From Clostridiaceae bacterium UBA6085 (GTDB lineage: Bacteria > Bacillota > Clostridia > Clostridiales > Clostridiaceae): a DNA stretch of 40,916 bases. The first letter of the stretch is position 1. Each line of letters opens with the position of its first letter. Below, piece after piece: positions 1-7,828 of the stretch. The DNA lies in the NCBI GenBank assembly GCA_002428605.1, contig DIXH01000056.1, positions 1-40,916 on the forward strand, written 5' to 3'. The notes beneath the pieces are model-generated. The model did no database searches. It was not told the DNA's origin and saw nothing but the letters and a program-made list of their open reading frames with translations. A program made the translations under genes and the position numbers.

Positions 1-408
1 GCTCCGGCACCAGCCACACCATCCTACTCATTTCTAAATGAAATGGCTGAAGAGGTCGTCAGGCTTACAAATGTCGAGAGATCAAAGGCAGGATTAGCTG
101 AACTTACACTGGATTCGTCACTGACATCATCAGCAAGGAATCATTCGGCCTACATGTTCGAGAACAATGTGTTCGAGCATACTACGGTGTACAATGTCGC
201 TGAGAATATTTATAAGAAAGCATCGATAACAGCTCCAACAGCGGCTACTATTGTAGCGGCCTGGATGGGATCGGCGGGACATAAGGCGAATATGCTCAAC
301 CCTGAATACACGAAGATCGGTGTAGGGATAGTTAAGGGAATGCTTTACAGCACAAATCTCGGCAAAGAGATGCCTACATATTTCGCAACCCAGCATTTCA
401 AGAGATAA
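1..408 (+). CDS. CAP/SCP-domain (YkwD-like) protein, 5' end missing
   Basis: The reading frame is open from base 1, so this is the C-terminal 135 residues of a longer, probably secreted, protein. An Ala/Pro-rich segment (APAPATPS) at the window edge looks like a linker, followed by one CAP domain. Recognisable CAP features are the helix with LTNVERSKAGLAEL, the AENI motif, and W-x-x-S-x-GHKANMLN followed by an IGVG strand near the C-terminus. Bacterial CAP proteins of this type are often extracellular, and many have no assigned activity. The ATG at 43 lies inside the domain and is not the true start. Any signal peptide or cell-wall-binding modules lie outside the window. Confidence 0.85.
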   Translation, partial: APAPATPSYSFLNEMAEEVVRLTNVERSKAGLAELTLDSSLTSSARNHSAYMFENNVFEHTTVYNVAENIYKKASITAPTAATIVAAWMGSAGHKANMLNPEYTKIGVGIVKGMLYSTNLGKEMPTYFATQHFKR

Positions 409-426
409 TAATCTGCATATATAATT

Positions 427-460
427 AAAATGCCTTCAGCGACGACGCTGAAGGCATTTT
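427..460. terminator. Bidirectional intrinsic terminator between convergent genes
   Basis: A perfect 15-bp stem (AAAATGCCTTCAGCG and its complement) around a 4-base loop at 442-445. A-runs and T-runs at both ends let it work on either strand. It separates the CAP gene (+) from the lyase gene (-). Confidence 0.85.
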
Positions 461-505
461 GTTTTCCCTTTATTTCCTTATCTGATGATTTTAATCTTGA
501 ACCTT

Positions 506-1954
506 CTAAAGGCTGTCCCCGAAATCCTTCCTGAACTTTTCTGCCAGCCTTTCCTGCCAGTCACCCTTCTCTTTAAGCCTTCCGAAGAAGAACCTGAGTA
601 TTGCCGGCTCTTCAGTGAATTCAAGCCCTCCTATCATCTCACGGTTCTCAAACAGCCAGGTTATCCTGTCAACGGCATACATGACCTGGGAAAGGGTAAA
701 TACCCTTCTCGGCAATGCGAGCCTTACAAGCTCCATATCAGCAAGCTTCTCGTTTCCCTCTGAATCCCTGTCCTCCGATACAGTACCTCTCTCCATTCCT
801 CTGATGCCACCTGCGATGAACAGGGCTGAAGCAAGCGCTCCTGCAGGGTATTCGTTCTGAGGGATGTGGCTTACGAATTCCATCGCGTTGATATGGCATC
901 CCAGACCTCCGCCCGGAGTGATGACAGGCACCCCTCTCTTCCTGAGCTCATTCACCATGAACTGGATAAAGTCAGGTCCCTGGCATATCATGTCTTCATC
1001 CATGGTCTCTTCGAGCCCTACTGTCAATGCTTCCATTTCCCTGACAGACATTCCTCCGTAAGTCAGGAAACCCTCGTAAAGTGTAACAAGACCCTTCATC
1101 CTGTTGAAGAGCTCCTTGTCCCTTGTAAGAATGGCGCCTCCACGCGCACAGCCAAGCTTCCTGGCGGAGAAATAAATTAAGTCGCACAGCGAAGCCATCT
1201 TCGCTGTTATCTCCCTTATGCTCGAATCCTTGTACTTTTCCTCCCTCTTCTTGATGAAGTACAGGTTATCAGCAAGAAGGCTGGCATCAAGTACCAGGCT
1301 TATTCCGTTCTCCTTGCAGATGGCGCTGACGCCTTCAAGGTTTTCTATCGAAAAAGGCTGACCTCCGATGAGGTTCGTTCCTGCCTCCATCCTTACGAAA
1401 GCCACATTCCCTTTTCCGACCTTCTCGATGCTCTTCTTAAGCCTGTCAAGATCCATGTTGCCCTTGAAAGGCTCATCGCTGGTAGTCTCAAGACCCTTGT
1501 CCGCGATAAGCTCAAGCACAGTTCCCCCGTTTAGATTTATGTGAGCCCTTGTGGTAGTGAAATGGTAGTTCATGGGAACGAACGTGCCTTTCCTGACCAT
1601 CGCCTGGGATATTATGTTCTCGCAAGCCCTTCCCTGATGGGCCGGGAGGAACATGTCCATCCCGAAAATATCCTTCAATACATTGGACAGCCTTGTGAAT
1701 GTCTCGCTTCCTGCATAGCTGTCATCAGCCACCATCATCGCTGCCTGCTGCCTGTCGCTCATTGCATTCACTCCGCTGTCGGTCAGCATGTCCATGAATA
1801 CATCCCTGTTCTGAAGAAGGAAGGTGTTGCTTCCAGCCTCCTGTATCGCCCTCAGCCTGTCTTCAACAGGAAGCAGGTTAAGCTTCTGGACTATCCTTAC
1901 CTTGTGCATTTCCAGCGGCATCTGATCCATGGTCTTGAATTTTACATTTGACAA
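506..1954 (-). CDS. Tyrosine phenol-lyase-like beta-eliminating lyase (PLP)
   Basis: 482 residues, slightly longer than typical tyrosine phenol-lyase (about 456), mainly because of a charged C-terminal tail. This fold-type I PLP family splits tyrosine to phenol, pyruvate and ammonia, or tryptophan to indole. Aligned by eye to Citrobacter TPL, retained residues include Tyr80 (Y71), Thr133 (T124), Asn194 (N185), Asp223 (D214, pyridine N), Lys266 (K257, PLP Schiff base), Arg389 in MERG (R381, phenol recognition), Arg411 (R404, carboxylate) and the LRFF motif. MERG and LRFF favour TPL over tryptophanase (VEIG). The PLP-contacting Arg217 is replaced by Leu226, and K256 by Arg265. The start is TTG, supported by GGAGGG 7 bases upstream. 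An internal ATG at 1930 is less likely. Transcription runs from the promoter at 2344-2371 through a tyrosine T-box. Substrate identity is inferred. Confidence 0.82.
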   Translation of the reverse strand: MSNVKFKTMDQMPLEMHKVRIVQKLNLLPVEDRLRAIQEAGSNTFLLQNRDVFMDMLTDSGVNAMSDRQQAAMMVADDSYAGSETFTRLSNVLKDIFGMDMFLPAHQGRACENIISQAMVRKGTFVPMNYHFTTTRAHINLNGGTVLELIADKGLETTSDEPFKGNMDLDRLKKSIEKVGKGNVAFVRMEAGTNLIGGQPFSIENLEGVSAICKENGISLVLDASLLADNLYFIKKREEKYKDSSIREITAKMASLCDLIYFSARKLGCARGGAILTRDKELFNRMKGLVTLYEGFLTYGGMSVREMEALTVGLEETMDEDMICQGPDFIQFMVNELRKRGVPVITPGGGLGCHINAMEFVSHIPQNEYPAGALASALFIAGGIRGMERGTVSEDRDSEGNEKLADMELVRLALPRRVFTLSQVMYAVDRITWLFENREMIGGLEFTEEPAILRFFFGRLKEKGDWQERLAEKFRKDFGDSL

Positions 1955-2025
1955 TTAGAATCCCTCCATTTGTTTCGAAGTTCCACACCAGCTATCATTA
2001 TGTACTTATAATAATCGTCATCCAT
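1942..2025 (-). CDS. Putative 27-residue Tyr-rich leader ORF before the lyase
   Basis: A short ORF between the T-box terminator and the lyase start, beginning MDDDYYKY and ending NKWRDSNCQM. A run of seven G (2035-2041) lies 9 bases upstream of this ATG. An in-frame ATG at 2034 directly abuts the G-run and is a poorer start. Its TAA at 1942-1944 lies inside the lyase gene, giving a 13-base overlap with the TTG start, and the lyase Shine-Dalgarno is inside this ORF. That arrangement suggests translational coupling or a regulatory leader peptide. The peptide has three Tyr in four residues and a single Trp. No homologue is recognised, and it could be non-coding. Confidence 0.4.
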   Translation of the reverse strand: MDDDYYKYIMIAGVELRNKWRDSNCQM

Positions 2026-2063
2026 ATGATCCATCCCCCCCAGTTGTGCATCCTTTAAAGGAC

Positions 2064-2097
2064 AAAAAAAACGCCCTTTGACATATGTCAAAGGGCG
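2064..2097 (-). terminator. T-box regulated intrinsic terminator
   Basis: A 26-base palindrome (2072-2097, arm CGCCCTTTGACAT) is followed on the minus strand by eight U (2064-2071). It is the off-state structure of the T-box leader and lies 110 bases before the lyase start. Confidence 0.92.
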
Positions 2098-2337
2098 ACT
2101 CCAATCGCGTTACCACCTTTTTTCGTCCATGCCTCGCAGCATGAACCTCATCAGGTACGGTGCTCTAGCACGATACCCTGGCGCTATAACGGGCGCAATC
2201 CGTCTTCAGCCTACTCGCCTGACTTTCGGTGAGATGCTCATGGGATGTATTCAATTGCGGTATCTGCTTGCGCTTCTCATCGTCCAGCTGCTCTCTGTAA
2301 GCTCTTCCCGCATCTACTTCTTCCCGGTCCCAGCATT
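2064..2337 (-). ncRNA. T-box riboswitch leader, tyrosine specifier (UAC)
   Basis: Read on the minus strand, this leader has the canonical T-box order. Stem I has a lower GGGA/UCCC helix and an upper UGCGG/CCGCA helix flanking an internal loop. The 5' side of that loop carries AGUA and the 3' side reads GAA-UAC-A, which gives a tyrosine specifier codon at 2247-2249. The distal part has the AGAGAG and GCUGG elements. The T-box sequence AAAGGUGGUAACGCG lies at about 2106-2122. Its UGGU bulge complements an ACCA tRNA end, as expected for tRNA-Tyr with discriminator A. AAAGG can pair with CCUUU of the terminator's 5' arm, giving the exclusive antiterminator. Uncharged tRNA-Tyr should therefore allow read-through into the downstream lyase. 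Confidence 0.93.
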
Positions 2338-2343
2338 TATTTA

Positions 2344-2371
2344 ATTATACTCCCTGGACTAGTCATGTCAA
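2344..2371 (-). promoter_or_regulatory. Sigma-A promoter for the T-box/lyase transcript
   Basis: The -35 TTGACA (2366-2371) and -10 TATAAT (2344-2349) are both perfect consensus, with a 16-base spacer. Transcription should start near 2337, at the 5' edge of T-box stem I. The promoter begins 33 bases after the lplA stop, with no clear terminator between them. Confidence 0.88.
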
Positions 2372-2403
2372 TATGATTTATTGTTAATATTGCTTGTTTT
2401 TTG

Positions 2404-3378
2404 TCATATCAGCAGGTCAAGCAGGTCTTTTTTAGACACATTGACAATGAATTCTTCAAGTCCTACATTGTCAAGCACACCTATAATGTCCTCTTCCCTG
2501 TGCCTCGTGCCCTTAAGGGCATCTTCCAGCAGCGAAATATCCTTGACTCCGAAAAAGTCGCCGTACAGCCTTATTTCACTGATGTATCCATCCTTGGCAT
2601 CAAGTGTAGCTTCAACAGTACCTCCTGTGAACTTCATCTCCCTGGTCTGTGAATACTTAGGGCTCATGCCGTAATTCCAATCCCAGGTAGAATACTTTTC
2701 ATCCCTAAGCTTCATTATCTCTGAAATCTCATCCTCTGAATATGACTCTATGGCCATTCCCGAATCCTCCATGATGTGTCTGAAGATCCTGTCGCGAAAT
2801 TCAAGTACGGTCATATTTTCAGGCATGTGGTCGCTGATGTTGGTGATCCTGGAGGCTACGGACTTCACAGCCTTATCGGAGAACTTTATGTCCCTGGGTT
2901 TGAGAGCACCGCTTATGTCAGATTTGACAGAGGAGAACAGAAGAGTCCCGTGGTGCATTACCCTGTCCTTGTGCTTGCACTGGGCATTGCCGGAAAACTT
3001 CATCCCTTCTATGAGCATGTCATTCCTTCCCGAAAATTCAGAATGAACTCCCATCTGCTCGAGCGCTTCCATAATTGGTTTTGCGAAGCCCTTGAAATCA
3101 TTGAAGCTGTCGCCGCCGTTTACGATGAATGTGTAATTGAGGTTGCCCAGGTCATGGAAGACCGCTCCGCCTCCAGTCTGTCGCCTTACGACCCTTATCC
3201 CCCTTTCCTTCACGAAATCAGTGTTTATCTCAGAAAGGGTATTCTGGTTCTTGCCGACTATGATCGCGTTGTCATTACGCCAGAGGCTGAACACCTCCTG
3301 GTCAGTGTGCTTGAGAAGATACTCCTCAGCTGCCAGATTGAAATATGGGTCCGTGCTTTCATTCAAAATGTATCTCAT
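2404..3378 (-). CDS. lplA: Lipoate-protein ligase A
   Basis: 324 residues. LplA adenylates lipoate and transfers it to the lipoyl lysine of GcvH and of 2-oxoacid dehydrogenase E2 proteins. The catalytic domain carries RRQTGGGAVFHDLGNLNYTF (written here as RRQTGGGAVFHD plus GNLNYTF), which contains the lipoate-binding loop, and K-x-SGNAQC-type residues (MKFSGNAQ). A C-terminal accessory domain completes a full-length protein. Two tandem ATGs are possible (3381 and 3378). AGGAGG sits 2 bases before the first and 5 before the second, so 3378 is preferred. It is the last gene of the glycine cleavage operon, fitting lipoylation of GcvH. Its start overlaps the stop of the L-protein remnant just upstream. 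Confidence 0.93.
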   Translation of the reverse strand: MRYILNESTDPYFNLAAEEYLLKHTDQEVFSLWRNDNAIIVGKNQNTLSEINTDFVKERGIRVVRRQTGGGAVFHDLGNLNYTFIVNGGDSFNDFKGFAKPIMEALEQMGVHSEFSGRNDMLIEGMKFSGNAQCKHKDRVMHHGTLLFSSVKSDISGALKPRDIKFSDKAVKSVASRITNISDHMPENMTVLEFRDRIFRHIMEDSGMAIESYSEDEISEIMKLRDEKYSTWDWNYGMSPKYSQTREMKFTGGTVEATLDAKDGYISEIRLYGDFFGVKDISLLEDALKGTRHREEDIIGVLDNVGLEEFIVNVSKKDLLDLLI

Positions 3379-3541
3379 CATGTCCTCCTTTTAGTCATAA
3401 TCAGAGCCGCCTCATGAATCAGGTCTGAAGCATGGGGTACCATAATATGAACTCCCAGCAGCTTCCAAGTCTTGTAAGACGGATGGCGGATACATATCCG
3501 CCTGATCCGCCACCTGACATTACTATTCCCTTTTCTATCAT
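3378..3541 (-). pseudogene. lpdA: Remnant of dihydrolipoamide dehydrogenase (L-protein)
   Basis: Between gcvPB and lplA, two fragments of a dihydrolipoamide dehydrogenase are readable in different frames. From the ATG at 3541, which overlaps the gcvPB stop as ATGA, the frame gives an FAD dinucleotide-binding start, IVMSGGGSGGYVSAIRLTRLG shortened here to GGGSGGYVSAIRLTRLG. After a junction near 3455-3460, another frame gives LGVHIMVPHASDLIHEAAL, matching the GVHIIGPHATDLI region near the family's C-terminus. This frame stops at 3378-3380, overlapping the lplA start. Roughly 400 residues between the fragments and the final His-containing AHPTLSE segment are absent. The protein cannot be functional. 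Position and overlaps indicate it was once an intact gene of this operon. Confidence 0.82.
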
Positions 3542-4995
3542 TCTTCTCTTTTCCATTTGAGCTTAGGACTTCTTGCAGCCTTTACCTCATCAAGCCTTCT
3601 GACAGGTGAGTTGTGCGGTGCGCTGTGCAGAAGCTCAGGGTCTTCCTTAGCTTCCTTAGCTATGCTCTTCATCGCCGCTATGAACTCATCCATGGTCTCG
3701 ATGCTTTCCGTTTCAGTTGGTTCAACCATGATCGAGCTGTCCACAATGAGAGGGAAATAGATCGTTGGCGGATGGAATCCATAGTCGATCAGCCTCTTAG
3801 CTATCTCAAGTGTAGTCACACCGGTATCCTTGTCCTTGATCCCGGCGAAAACAACCTCATGCATGCAGGTCTCATCGATCGCGACCCTGTAATCATCCTT
3901 AAGCATTTCCTTGATGTAGTTCGCATTTAGGACAGCACTCGTTGATGCTTCCTTCAGCCCGTCCGATCCCATGCTCAGTATATAGGAATACGCTCTGAGC
4001 ACCACACCGAAATTTCCGAAAAAGTTCTTGATCCTGCCTATCGATTGGTCTATGCCATAATAGAGGTGATACCTGTCATCAGTCCTCGCCACAACAGGCA
4101 CCGGCAGATGACAAGCAAGATGAGCCTTGACGCCTACAGGTCCTGATCCTGGCCCTCCTCCACCATGTGGAGTTGAGAAGGTCTTGTGGAGGTTCAGATG
4201 GAGCACGTCGAATCCCATGTCTCCGGGCCTTGCGATCCCCATGATCGCATTCATGTTGGCTCCGTCATAGTAAAGAAGTCCTCCGGCAGCATGAACGAGC
4301 TCTGCAAGCTCCGTTATGTTCTTTTCGAACAGACCGAGAGTGCTTGGATTCGTAAGCATCAGGCCTGCAGTCTCATCGTCCAGTACAGCCTTCAATGCCT
4401 CTATGCTCACTGAGCCATCCTTCATCGAAGGTATCTCAACAGCCTCGAATCCGGCTACCGTGACCGATGCCGGATTTGTTCCATGGGCAGAGTCAGGAAC
4501 GATTATCTTCCTTCTCTTCGTGTCATTTCTTACCTCATGGTACTTCTTTATTATCATCAGTCCTGTAAGCTCGCCATGGGCTCCGGCTGCTGGCTGCAGG
4601 GTGAACGCATCCATACCTGTGATTTCCTTCAGTGCTTCCTGAGTCCTGTACATGACCTCCAGGGCCCCCTGGACAGTAGACTCATCCTGAAGCGGATGAA
4701 GCCTTGAAAATTTCGGGTTTGCTGCCATGTCCTCGTTGATCTTAGGATTATATTTCATCGTGCAGGACCCTAGAGGGTAGAACCCGGAGTCTATTGAATA
4801 ATTCTTCTTTGATAGAAGCGTATAGTGCCTTACCAGGTCAAGCTCGCTTACTTCCGGAAATTCTATCTCATCCTTCCTGATATAGCCTTCCGGGAGGTAT
4901 TTTCCGACATCGATGTCGTCAACATCCAAAGGAGGAAGCGAGTATGCTTTTCTTCCCTTCTTTGAAAGCTCGAATATCATCTTCTCGTATGCCAT
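3538..4995 (-). CDS. gcvPB: Glycine dehydrogenase (decarboxylating) subunit 2
   Basis: 485 residues. This is the PLP-carrying half of the two-subunit P-protein, which decarboxylates glycine and transfers the aminomethyl group to lipoyl-GcvH. The PLP-lysine motif NLHKTFSTPHGGGGPGSGPV is present in the middle of the protein, preceded by the YYDGANMNAIMG segment that contacts the cofactor. Length is normal for GcvPB. It abuts gcvPA exactly (gcvPA stop at 4996), as expected for subunits made in equal amounts. Its stop overlaps the ATG of the decayed L-protein gene. Confidence 0.95.
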   Translation of the reverse strand: MAYEKMIFELSKKGRKAYSLPPLDVDDIDVGKYLPEGYIRKDEIEFPEVSELDLVRHYTLLSKKNYSIDSGFYPLGSCTMKYNPKINEDMAANPKFSRLHPLQDESTVQGALEVMYRTQEALKEITGMDAFTLQPAAGAHGELTGLMIIKKYHEVRNDTKRRKIIVPDSAHGTNPASVTVAGFEAVEIPSMKDGSVSIEALKAVLDDETAGLMLTNPSTLGLFEKNITELAELVHAAGGLLYYDGANMNAIMGIARPGDMGFDVLHLNLHKTFSTPHGGGGPGSGPVGVKAHLACHLPVPVVARTDDRYHLYYGIDQSIGRIKNFFGNFGVVLRAYSYILSMGSDGLKEASTSAVLNANYIKEMLKDDYRVAIDETCMHEVVFAGIKDKDTGVTTLEIAKRLIDYGFHPPTIYFPLIVDSSIMVEPTETESIETMDEFIAAMKSIAKEAKEDPELLHSAPHNSPVRRLDEVKAARSPKLKWKREE

Positions 4996-6339
4996 CTATT
5001 CCACCCCCAGTATCTCGACAAGCCTGTCGATTTCCGCTTTTGTCCTGTTTTCAGTCACTGCGACCAGCATTACATTTCCATTTGAACTGTCGGTGCCGGA
5101 AATGTCGAATCCCCCAAGAATTCCATTTTCCAGGAGTTTCCTGTTCAATTCCTCTACGCTCCTGTCGCACACCAGCGCGAATTCGCAGAAGAAGGGCTTG
5201 TCATGGAGCAGGCTGAATTTTCCAGTTTCCAAAAGCCTTCTGCATGCATAATGGGCCTTCTTGAATGACTGCAGAGCAACTTCACGTATCCCTTCCCTGC
5301 CCATTGCAGCCATGTATACAGCAGCAGTAATGGAATTCAGTGTCTGGTCTGAGCATATGTTTGATGTGGCCTTTTCACGCCTGATATGCTGTTCCCTTGC
5401 CTGCAGAGTGAGGACAAAAGCACGCTTTCCGTCTATATCTGTAGTCTCTCCGACGATCCTTCCCGGAAGCTTTCGCATGACCTTCTCCGATGCAGTCATG
5501 AAGCCAAGGACAGGACCTCCGAAATTCATGTTCTGTCCAAGTCCCTGGGCTTCGCCAACTACAATGTCAGCCTTCAGCTCACCGGGGCTTGTGAGGATCC
5601 CCAGCGATATTGGATCTGCGCTTACTATCAGCAGCGATTTGTTCCCATGGACAGCTTCCTCAATTCCCTTGATATCCTCGATGATCCCGTAATAGTTCGG
5701 ATACTGCACTATAAGACCTGCAATGCTGCCATCAAGCTTCTTTTTCAGGTCTTCGGCATCTGTTTCCCCATTTTTCATTGCGACAAGTTCAAGGTCAACA
5801 TTCCTGAACTTCAGGTAGGTTGAGAGCACCTCCCTTACCATGGGATTAACGGTCATTGAAACCAGCACCTTCGGTCTTCTGGCATGCACAGAGGCAAGGA
5901 TAGCTGCTTCTGCAGCGGATGTCGCACCATCGTACATAGACACGTTCGACACATCCATTCCCGTAAGGCTGCATATCATAGACTGGTATTCGAAGACGCT
6001 CTGGAGCGTTCCCTGGCTTATCTCAGGCTGATACGGGGTATATGCGGTATAGAATTCGCTTCTTCCAACAATATGCTTTACTGCGGAGGGTATGTACCTG
6101 TCATAGGATCCTGCTCCCCTGAAGCAGACAAGGTCATCGGCACTGAGATTTTTCCCTGCCATTTCCCCTATCTCCCTTCTGACCTCGGTCTCAGATTTCG
6201 CAGAAGGAAGCTCAAGGTCCCTCCCAAGCTTCACTCCATCCGGAATGGACCCAAACAGTTTCTCCGTACTGTCAATCCCGATGACTTCAAGCATCTGCCT
6301 TATGTCCTCGGTAGTGTTCGGCAAATAACGGTGCATCAT
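4996..6339 (-). CDS. gcvPA: Glycine dehydrogenase (decarboxylating) subunit 1
   Basis: 447 residues. N-terminal P-protein subunit, a fold-type I relative that pairs with GcvPB. Typical features are the start MHRYLPNTTEDIRQMLE, FRGAGSYDRYIPSAVKHI, and YTPYQPEISQGTLQSVFEYQ followed by SMYDGATSAAEA. Either of two tandem ATGs (6339, 6336) can serve. AGGAGG inside the end of gcvH is 4 or 7 bases away. The start overlaps the gcvH stop (TAATG), indicating translational coupling. It ends one base before the gcvPB start. Confidence 0.95.
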   Translation of the reverse strand: MMHRYLPNTTEDIRQMLEVIGIDSTEKLFGSIPDGVKLGRDLELPSAKSETEVRREIGEMAGKNLSADDLVCFRGAGSYDRYIPSAVKHIVGRSEFYTAYTPYQPEISQGTLQSVFEYQSMICSLTGMDVSNVSMYDGATSAAEAAILASVHARRPKVLVSMTVNPMVREVLSTYLKFRNVDLELVAMKNGETDAEDLKKKLDGSIAGLIVQYPNYYGIIEDIKGIEEAVHGNKSLLIVSADPISLGILTSPGELKADIVVGEAQGLGQNMNFGGPVLGFMTASEKVMRKLPGRIVGETTDIDGKRAFVLTLQAREQHIRREKATSNICSDQTLNSITAAVYMAAMGREGIREVALQSFKKAHYACRRLLETGKFSLLHDKPFFCEFALVCDRSVEELNRKLLENGILGGFDISGTDSSNGNVMLVAVTENRTKAEIDRLVEILGVE

Positions 6340-6725
6340 TAATCCTCCTTGGCGATGAATTCCTCATATGCAGCCTTGTCAAGCAACTCCTGGAGCTCTT
6401 CTGTGTCCTTCAGCTCTACTACGACAAGGTGGTTCTCATAAGGTGCTGCATTGATTATGGCAGGGTCCTCTACAGAATCCATATTGACTTCAAGTATGGT
6501 TCCGGTAACAGGCATAAGGATGTCCGAAGCTGCTTTCACTGATTCGATTACTCCAAGGTTTTCATCCTTCTCTATCTCTAAACCTACCTCTGGCAGCTCC
6601 ACATATACTATCGCTCCAAGTGCATGCTGAGCAAAATCAGTTATCCCTATGTATGCCTTCCCGTCCTCAACCCTTACCCATTCGTGGTCCTTTGAATAAT
6701 AGAGTCCATCCAATACTATTGACAT
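6339..6725 (-). CDS. gcvH: Glycine cleavage system H protein
   Basis: 128 residues, the small lipoyl carrier that shuttles aminomethyl and reducing equivalents between P-, T- and L-proteins. The lipoylation site is the lysine in GVIESVKAASDILMPVTG, and the N-terminus has the usual YYSKDHEWV. The start at 6725 (MSIVLDG) is chosen because AGGAG lies about 8 bases upstream. The ATG at 6746 overlaps the gcvT stop and lacks a ribosome-binding site. LplA, encoded further down the operon, probably lipoylates it. Confidence 0.95.
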   Translation of the reverse strand: MSIVLDGLYYSKDHEWVRVEDGKAYIGITDFAQHALGAIVYVELPEVGLEIEKDENLGVIESVKAASDILMPVTGTILEVNMDSVEDPAIINAAPYENHLVVVELKDTEELQELLDKAAYEEFIAKED

Positions 6726-6742
6726 CTCACTCTCTCCTTTTT

Positions 6743-7828
6743 TCATTTATTTTCAAGAAACTTTCTGCCTGTAACGACTGCCTTCGCAGCCTTGCCTCTC
6801 ACCTCAATGTAGATCTCAGTGCCAAGCCTGGAATACGCTGCATCAACCAATGCAAGTCCGATAAACCTGTCGAGCGTCGGCGACTTGTATCCTGTTGTGA
6901 CTGTTCCTATAGCCTTTCCATCTGCAACTACCGGGTAGCCATGCCTTGGTATCTTCTTCTCGATCATCTCGAATCCGACAGTCTTCCTCGTTACACCCTC
7001 CGACTTTTGCCTGGTAAGAGCTTCCTTTCCTATGAACCTCTCCTTGTCAGTCTTCACAAAGAATCCATAGCCGGCTTCTATGGGGCTGACAGTATCCGAC
7101 AGCTCGTTGCCATAAAGTGGAAGGTTTGCCTCAAACCTCAGGGTATCCCTTGCTCCAAGACCTATAGGCTCAATTCCAAGGCCTATTATCATATGATAAA
7201 GCTGAGGTGCATCTTCATTGTCCAGGTAAATCTCAAATCCGTCTTCACCTGTGTAGCCAGTCCTTGATACCATGCATTCTATACCGCCAACAAGTACGTT
7301 ACGGTCCGCATGAAAGAACCTGATCGAATTAAGGTCTTTTCCTACTATCGGCTGGAGGATCTCCTGGGCTTTAGGGCCCTGTACCGCTAGCTGAGACACC
7401 TTATCTGAAATATTTTCTACGCTTGCATCAAAGCCGCTGCAGTTGGATAGGATCCACTTATAGTCTTTTTCTATGTTAGCAGCGTTTACAACCAGAAGAA
7501 AATCATCGTCCGCGAACCTGTATACAAGGATATCATCAACTATTCCGCCATCTTCCCGGCAAAGGAAAGTGTACAGCACCTGATTGTCCGAAAGCTTGCG
7601 TGCATCGTTGGTTATCAGATAGTCCGTGAAGACCAGGGCATCCTTGCCCTTTATTGTAATTTCACCCATGTGGGATACGTCGAATATCCCTGCGCCTGTT
7701 CTGACTGCCTGGTGCTCCGAAAGAATCCCCTTGAACTCTATCGGCATGTACCAGCCAGCAAAATCCACCATTCTGGCTCCATATCTGCCATATTCTTCAG
7801 AGAGCGGTGTTCTCTTCAATGTGTCCAC
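6743..7828 (-). CDS. gcvT: Glycine cleavage system aminomethyltransferase (T protein)
   Basis: 361 residues. It transfers the methylene carbon from aminomethyl-lipoyl-GcvH to tetrahydrofolate and releases ammonia. The N-terminal RTPLSEEYGRYGARMVDFAG and the GYTGEDGFEIY segment of the folate-binding domain are typical, as is the C-terminal barrel. The start chosen is GTG at 7828 (VDTLKRTPL), because AGGAGG lies 6 bases upstream. The ATG at 7882 would add 18 residues unlike the family. First gene of the operon gcvT-gcvH-gcvPA-gcvPB-lplA, preceded by a leader of about 260 nt. Confidence 0.95.
   Translation of the reverse strand: MDTLKRTPLSEEYGRYGARMVDFAGWYMPIEFKGILSEHQAVRTGAGIFDVSHMGEITIKGKDALVFTDYLITNDARKLSDNQVLYTFLCREDGGIVDDILVYRFADDDFLLVVNAANIEKDYKWILSNCSGFDASVENISDKVSQLAVQGPKAQEILQPIVGKDLNSIRFFHADRNVLVGGIECMVSRTGYTGEDGFEIYLDNEDAPQLYHMIIGLGIEPIGLGARDTLRFEANLPLYGNELSDTVSPIEAGYGFFVKTDKERFIGKEALTRQKSEGVTRKTVGFEMIEKKIPRHGYPVVADGKAIGTVTTGYKSPTLDRFIGLALVDAAYSRLGTEIYIEVRGKAAKAVVTGRKFLENK

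Noticed and set aside
2078..2344. 88-codon ORF on the plus strand
   Set aside because: It runs antisense through the T-box leader. Its open frame is explained by the structured RNA, and it has no ribosome-binding site.
2776..3417. 213-codon ORF opposite lplA
   Set aside because: The minus-strand lipoate ligase motifs account for the region. The antisense frame shows no family features.
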